Below the pieces are notes generated by a model. That model had not been told where the DNA came from. It ran no database searches and worked only from the letters and a program-made list of their open reading frames with translations. A DNA stretch of 36,364 nucleotides from Alphaproteobacteria bacterium (GTDB lineage: Bacteria > Pseudomonadota > Alphaproteobacteria > Micavibrionales > Micavibrionaceae): assembly GCA_028277665.1 (NCBI GenBank), contig JANQFU010000023.1, positions 1 to 36,364 on the forward strand, given 5' to 3'. Of the stretch, positions 30,171 through 36,364 are shown one piece after another (position 1 is the first letter of the stretch; every line of letters begins with the position of its first letter). Position numbers and translations under genes: made by a program.

Positions 30171-30334
30171 GTCCAAAGGGCTTTTTCGGAAGATTCTGCA
30201 ATGATATAGATAGATATCCCACCCTTTCAAACGGACGACGGATTTCCATGACCGATAAAAATCTCTTTGGCTTCTCCAGGATCGCGATCGTTCACCTCTT
30301 CCGCCTGAAGCGGAAGAACCTGCTATAGCCTTAG

Positions 30335-30489
30335 GCCTCGTCAAAAAATAAGTTCATCACCTTGCTTGTCTTTTTGCCCGTCCACTTTGTTGCAAAAAAC
30401 GTTACATACTCCCGGTATGCGCCGTTTTTGCGCCTTGTGGACGAACAAAAAATCCGACGCAATTCGATCAACTTATTTTATGACGAGCC
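30335..30489. repeat. MITE-like palindromic element (about 155 bp)
   Basis: GCCTCGTCAAAAAATAAGTT at the left end is mirrored by AACTTATTTTATGACGAGCC at the right end. The two halves continue to match inward (CCGTCCAC...TTGCAAAAA against TTTTTGCGCC...GTGGACG) to a centre near 30412. Both flanks carry TTAGG. No gene lies inside. It ends 11 bases from the aspC stop and may serve as its terminator. Confidence 0.75.
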
Positions 30490-30500
30490 CTTAGGGATCG

Positions 30501-32523
<2,023 letters not shown>

Positions 32524-32575
32524 CGCCGTTTTGCGCTGTTTCGTTTCGATACGTATATTTGTATTTGATATTTGA

Positions 32576-34105
32576 ATGGTGACAGCTTGCCCGATCTGCA
32601 ATAAAAATCAAGGGAAAGCTACTGAAAGTTCTGAAATGCCCGATACCCCCAAACGTGAACAACTGGACGGAACCGCCTATCTGCGTCCGGCCCTGAAAAA
32701 AATCCGCCGGGCCGTAAGCGGAAACGGCGTTACGCCAGACGATGTAAAAGTTCTGCGTTTTGAAGGCGACATCCTTGTTCTTAAAGCTGAAACAACGCTT
32801 ACACTCTCTGCCGACATTTTGGAAAGCCAGGCCACCGGCAAAACACAGGGGACACATGTCTTTCCGGACGAAAAAAGCGCCAGATCCGCAATTGAAGCCA
32901 AAGAGAAAAGGCTTTCCACTATTCCGGAAACCCCAAATACAGTTATGAATGCCCTTGTGAACAGAGCCGACAAGGGCCTCGCGCCTAAAAATTCAACGAT
33001 CCCCCTTCCCTCTCTTACGGAAGATTTCATCGCTCACATACCGTGTTCCACCTGCCACGCGAAAGGAGATATCCCTTGCGCACAATGCCGCGGCAGCGGA
33101 TACGAAACCTGCCGCAAATGCCACGGGCGAGGCACGGTAACATGCCCGCATTGCCGCGGATCCTGCCAGATCACAGGATCGGACGGGAAACGGAAATCTT
33201 GCCCGCATTGTCACGGTCGGGGGCATCTTTCCTGCGCCGCCTGCCGGGGACAGGGCCGAACGGCGTGCAATGCCTGCAAAAGCCGCGGACGGATAACCTG
33301 CCGGGATTGCAACGGAAGCGGATGGACCTCCCGCGTCTTCTCTCACAAAATTAATGCCCGCGCATCAGGCGTCATTCTGAATATGGATAAAATCCCTCAA
33401 AAAGCCGCAAAACGCATCAGCCGTCTCGGAGAAAAACTGGCGCAACACGTTCAAATCCGGGAGTGTTTCCCGGACGAAACGTCCAGAGCTCACAAAAATA
33501 TCAAAATTTTATACAGTTTTTCTCTTCCTCAAGGCACAGCAGAATTTCAGATCAACGGAAAACGCGTTCCGGCCTATCTGTTTGGAACACAGACACGGAT
33601 CGCAGATTTGCCGCCTTTTCTTGACGGCCTGATCCGTCCCGGCGCCGAGGCGCTTGAACTCGGCGCAAACGCTCCGGAGAAAGCCCGCCGAAAGCTGATG
33701 CTCGCCGCACAATACAGAACGGTTCGCGAGGCACTGCACGCTGTCAGCCGTCACCCGCCCAAAAAGGCGTACACCCTGCTGATGACACAAAATCCGGTCG
33801 GCCTTAGCCGGGAAACAGGAGAAAAACTGATCAAGAACGCGGACATAACACTAAAAAATGCGAGCCGTGCCGGTGCCCGGATAGCCTCACTGGCAGGACT
33901 CGGGCTCGCCTTCACGCTGGCAGGCGCCTATCTTTATTATAGAGCCGTATCTGAAATCAGCTCCGCCGCAATGCCGCAAGACGCTCTGGCCGCCGCGTTG
34001 ATCCCGGCCGCGGCAGTTGCTTTCATGTCAGTCCTGCGAAATTTCGCCCGCCGGCAAATTCTGACCCGCGCCCTGAAAAACAAACCGCAACTCAGAAAAA
34101 AATGA
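32576..34105 (+). CDS. Multi-zinc-finger membrane protein with extended DnaJ-type cysteine repeats
   Basis: The 509-residue protein starts with a CPIC pair. Residues about 157-255 carry eight CxxC pairs, many as CxxCxGxG: CSTCHAKG, CAQCRGSG, CRKCHGRG, CPHCRGS, CPHCHGRG, CAACRGQG, CNACKSRG and CRDCNGSG. DnaJ has four, so this is about twice the usual zinc-binding rod. No J domain is present. Two hydrophobic helices lie near the C-terminus (about 435-455 and 468-488), so it is likely membrane-bound. A chaperone-like or disulfide role is possible; function unknown. It is divergent from DUF502 with a 52-bp gap. Confidence 0.75.
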   Translation: MVTACPICNKNQGKATESSEMPDTPKREQLDGTAYLRPALKKIRRAVSGNGVTPDDVKVLRFEGDILVLKAETTLTLSADILESQATGKTQGTHVFPDEKSARSAIEAKEKRLSTIPETPNTVMNALVNRADKGLAPKNSTIPLPSLTEDFIAHIPCSTCHAKGDIPCAQCRGSGYETCRKCHGRGTVTCPHCRGSCQITGSDGKRKSCPHCHGRGHLSCAACRGQGRTACNACKSRGRITCRDCNGSGWTSRVFSHKINARASGVILNMDKIPQKAAKRISRLGEKLAQHVQIRECFPDETSRAHKNIKILYSFSLPQGTAEFQINGKRVPAYLFGTQTRIADLPPFLDGLIRPGAEALELGANAPEKARRKLMLAAQYRTVREALHAVSRHPPKKAYTLLMTQNPVGLSRETGEKLIKNADITLKNASRAGARIASLAGLGLAFTLAGAYLYYRAVSEISSAAMPQDALAAALIPAAAVAFMSVLRNFARRQILTRALKNKPQLRKK

Positions 34106-34194
34106 AGAAAAAAAGTGTAAGGGAGACACTTTCCGGGAATTGACAAGCCGTGCATGGATCGCCTATACATAGCGTCGCTGCGTTCACCGCATAT

Positions 34195-34269
34195 TCCCCG
34201 GTAGCTCAGTGGTAGAGCAAGCGGCTGTTAACCGCTTGGTCGCTGGTTCGAATCCGGCCCGGGGAGCCA
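34195..34269 (+). tRNA. tRNA-Asn (anticodon GUU)
   Basis: The acceptor arms TCCCCGG and CCGGGGA pair perfectly. The anticodon loop CTGTTAA gives GTT (34227-34229), the T loop is TTCGAAT, and CCA is encoded. An integrase starts about 170 bases downstream, so its 3' half is the likely attachment site of the second element. Confidence 0.97.
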
Positions 34270-34441
34270 TTTTCTTTCTTCCGACATCTTCACACGTCCA
34301 TACGTAAAAGCGCAACGTAGAGCCAGAGCCACTTTTCGGGCAATGCTGTATTTGGTCGTCCCGGCGTATATGCCCACAGCTTCGATAAGTGTGGGTATAG
34401 ACACGGGGCAAATCAAAAACGAGCAAAAAGGAGTTGCCCCA

Positions 34442-35659
34442 ATGTTACTGACAAACGTTGAATGCAAAGGCTTAAAGCCAAAAAACAAATCATATAAAAA
34501 GTTTGATGGAGCTGGTCTCTATCTGGAAATTATGCCCTCCGGCAAGAAGTTCTGGCGTTTCCGCTACCGTTTCGACGGGAAAGAAAAGCGGTTATCCTTC
34601 GGCGAATATCCCATTATCACGCTGAAAGAAGCCAGAGATAAGCAGCTTGAAGCCCGTAAACTTCTCGCCGCCGATACGGACCCATCGGCTAAGCGCAAGG
34701 AAGACGAGCGTGAACGCAAGATTGTTGAAGAAAACACCTTCGAGAAGATTGCGCGGGAATGGCACGACAACAAGAAAAGCAACTGGACGGAGAAATACGC
34801 TGAGACGATTATCAACCGTCTTGAAGAGGATGTCTTTCCAGAGATCGGTAAATTACCTATTTCAGAGGTCAAGCCGCTTGTTCTGGTTGATATGATCCGC
34901 AAGATCGAAAAACGCGGGGTGTATGAAACCACACGCCGCATTCTCCAGTATTGCAGCCAGATATTCCGCTATGCAGTCGCTACAGGCCGTGTTGAACGTG
35001 ACTATGCGATTGACGTTAAGGATGCGATCAAGACCAAGCCCGTCAAACATCATGCAGCGATCAGCCCTGAGGAATTGCCCGAGCTTCTTTTAGCTATCGA
35101 GCAGAACAAGAGCCGCATGTTTGAACCCACCATATTAGCGGTCAAGTTCATGTTGCTCACTTTTGTGCGCACGAATGAACTGTTAAAGGCGCGGTGGCAT
35201 GAATTCAACTTTGAGGAAAGGAAATGGACCATTCCCGCAGAGCGGATGAAGATGCGTAAAGAGCATGTGGTTCCGCTTTGCTCTCATGCAATTGAAATCC
35301 TTGAACGCCTGAAAGAATTACACGGACATCGCGAATGGGTCTTTGCCAGTTATATCAGGCCAAAAAACCCGATGAGTAATGGTGTGATCCTTGCCGCATT
35401 AAAGCGCATGGGGTTCAACGGACGCATGACAGGTCACGGTTTCCGTGCTCTTGCCCTGACAACACTGATTGAGAAGCGCCACATTCCCTTTGAGGTGGCA
35501 GATGCTCAACTCGCGCACTCAAAGCGAAATTCTCTGGGTTCCGCCTATGACCGGGCACAATATCTCGAACAGCGCAGAGATATGATGCAAATCTGGGGCG
35601 ATTATATCGAGGAACTCAGGCAAGAAACTCTCGGCGGCCACATTGACGCAAGCATGTAG
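34442..35659 (+). CDS. P4-type tyrosine recombinase (integrase)
   Basis: At 405 residues, it starts at 34442 after AAAGGAG. The N-terminal DUF4102 arm-binding domain (GLKPKNKSYKKFDGAGLYLE, then LSFGEYPIITLKEAR) is followed by a core-binding domain and the catalytic domain with FVRTNEL (Arg), GHGFRALALTTL (His-x-x-Arg), LAHSKRN (His) and AYDRAQYLEQR (nucleophile Tyr). It integrates and excises the element at tRNA-Asn. The longer frame upstream would begin near the tRNA without a ribosome-binding site. Confidence 0.94.
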   Translation: MLLTNVECKGLKPKNKSYKKFDGAGLYLEIMPSGKKFWRFRYRFDGKEKRLSFGEYPIITLKEARDKQLEARKLLAADTDPSAKRKEDERERKIVEENTFEKIAREWHDNKKSNWTEKYAETIINRLEEDVFPEIGKLPISEVKPLVLVDMIRKIEKRGVYETTRRILQYCSQIFRYAVATGRVERDYAIDVKDAIKTKPVKHHAAISPEELPELLLAIEQNKSRMFEPTILAVKFMLLTFVRTNELLKARWHEFNFEERKWTIPAERMKMRKEHVVPLCSHAIEILERLKELHGHREWVFASYIRPKNPMSNGVILAALKRMGFNGRMTGHGFRALALTTLIEKRHIPFEVADAQLAHSKRNSLGSAYDRAQYLEQRRDMMQIWGDYIEELRQETLGGHIDASM

Positions 35660-35760
35660 CTATGCGACTTTATGAATACGGAACCTCACTCATTGTCTGA
35701 AAGTAGCATGGGACCCGTCATCAAGTGAGGAAAGCCGCGCCGGGGTTACTAACATGCAGC

Positions 35761-35811
35761 TTTGCGGACTTCATTCAAACCTGCTTTGCCGGGAATGATG
35801 AGGTCCGCAAA
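35761..35811. promoter_or_regulatory. Inverted repeat between integrase and AlpA gene
   Basis: TTTGCGGAC (35761-35769) is mirrored by GTCCGCAAA (35803-35811), with partial pairing between. A second dyad, CCTCACT (35684-35690) and AGTGAGG (35724-35730), lies just before it. These may be regulator or excisionase sites. Confidence 0.5.
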
Positions 35812-35865
35812 TTCTTACGATCTCCTTATTTTCAGCAAGGCTTATATATGAAAGGAGATCGGCAT

Positions 35866-36054
35866 ATGTCGAAGAAATCATATACCGTTGATGAATTCTG
35901 CGAAGCCTACAGCATCAGCAGGTCATTCCTCTACAAACTCTGGGAAAATGGCCTTGGCCCGGTTTACTATAAACTCGGAACCCGCAGGTTCATTAGTTTT
36001 GAAGCCGCCGAAGAATGGCAGAAACAAAACGAAAGCCTTACATCTCAGGCATAG
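35866..36054 (+). CDS. AlpA-like excisionase/regulator (62 aa)
   Basis: A strong AAAGGAGATCGG site precedes the ATG at 35866. The product is a single MerR-like helix-turn-helix: SYTVDEFCEAYSISRSFLYK, then LGTRRFISFEAAEEW. AlpA proteins activate the integrase of P4-type elements or act in excision. Position next to the integrase agrees. I do not use the longer frame from 35725, which crosses the inverted repeats. Confidence 0.82.
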   Translation: MSKKSYTVDEFCEAYSISRSFLYKLWENGLGPVYYKLGTRRFISFEAAEEWQKQNESLTSQA

Positions 36055-36065
36055 ACAGCCAACAA

Positions 36066-36099
36066 GAAGCCTCTTGATATTCAGATATCGAGGGGCTTC
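36066..36099 (+). terminator. Terminator-like hairpin after the AlpA gene
   Basis: GAAGCC plus GATAT on the left pair with ATATC plus GGCTTC on the right, 12 bases after the stop. The T run is short (TCTCTG), so termination may be weak. Confidence 0.65.
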
Positions 36100-36107
36100 T
36101 CTGTACT

Positions 36108-36121
36108 GGTACACGTGTACC
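36108..36121. promoter_or_regulatory. Perfect 14-bp palindrome, operator-like
   Basis: GGTACACGTGTACC is its own reverse complement. A related imperfect copy, GTGGTATACGTGTTACAC, follows at about 36131-36148. Paired palindromes of this kind often bind a dimeric regulator; the regulator is not identified. Confidence 0.5.
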
Positions 36122-36364
36122 ATTTGTCCGGTGGTATACGTGTTACACAGATCAAAAGTTTTTTGTATTTTCCATGTGTGGGCGCGGCTATATTTTCACA
36201 TTCTTGCATAGCTTTCCAACCGCCTGAGAAGTGCTGTTATCCAATCTCACAGCGCGTTTCACGCCGCACGGCTCGGAATCCATGGTTAACGGGGTTTAAT
36301 TTTCAGGATGCGCAGGAGGGTTTCCGGGTTCCAACTTGCTGATTTTCTTCGTGTTTTCACGCTT

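Larger units (their letters stand above)
34270..36364. mobile_element. Left end of a second integrative element at tRNA-Asn (incomplete)
   Basis: A P4-type tyrosine integrase directly follows tRNA-Asn, and an AlpA-like regulator comes next, which is the usual start of a genomic island. The right end and the repeated tRNA 3' piece are outside the window. Sequence after 36122 shows no convincing gene. Confidence 0.7.

Noticed and set aside
30248..30328. 26-residue frame starting MTDKNLFG
   Set aside because: No ribosome-binding site, and a perfect 8-bp hairpin (TCTTCCGC with GCGGAAGA) explains the sequence better.

Overview
The window looks like chromosome from an alphaproteobacterium. The evidence is gene content and order read from motifs: a tight mltB-rlpA-dacA-tmk-holB-tatD-MBL cluster, an ELM1-family protein, a DUF502 membrane protein, and the MazG, GreA and Lrp types present. 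No database search was possible, so species and family are not assigned. Most host genes are moderately GC-rich. The stretches at about 1.1-2.3 kb and 4.5-5.0 kb are visibly AT-richer and look acquired.

Layout. 1-176: the end of an IS630-like transposase. 177-5007: mazG, a D-cysteine desulfhydrase-like PLP enzyme, an asparaginase, a nested inverted-repeat element, a VOC protein, an internally deleted FosX-like remnant and a GFA-family protein. 5037-16045: an integrated, tail-less, membrane-containing phage of about 11 kb. 16092-22826: the cell-wall and DNA-replication operon on the minus strand. 22986-23075: tRNA-Ser(UGA). 23086-34105: an alkyltransferase, an unknown 303-residue protein, greA, an Lrp regulator, an ELM1-like protein, trxB, a LysR regulator, aspC, a DUF502 protein and an unusual multi-zinc-finger membrane protein, with several palindromic repeat elements between them. 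34195-end: tRNA-Asn(GUU) carrying the left end of a second mobile element (P4-type integrase and AlpA-like regulator) that runs out of the window.

The main discovery candidate is the 5-16 kb prophage. It has a Rep_trans-like rolling-circle initiator, a small protein with an SSB-like acidic tip, a compact FtsK/HerA-type packaging ATPase, a 280-residue protein that fits a PM2-P2-like double jelly-roll major capsid protein, many very small membrane proteins, spike/fibre-like proteins and a SleB-type lysin. It has no terminase, portal, tape-measure or tail sheath and tube genes, and no integrase. Instead it is bracketed by two 28-bp sites that match XerC/XerD dif architecture. Swapping the half-sites rebuilds a good chromosomal dif and a phage attP. 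The element therefore appears to be a temperate, icosahedral, lipid-containing phage that uses host XerCD at the replication terminus.

How the phage parts fit together: a DUF3693-like membrane-tethered repressor sits at the left end, facing a divergent early region with two operator-like dyads. Early genes (small paralogues, SSB-like protein, Rep) lead into a late operon (ATPase, capsid, membrane proteins, spike, lysis) that ends at a strong terminator. Beyond it lies a roughly 260-bp region of nested hairpins that could be an origin or packaging signal, and then a second HTH regulator on the opposite strand.
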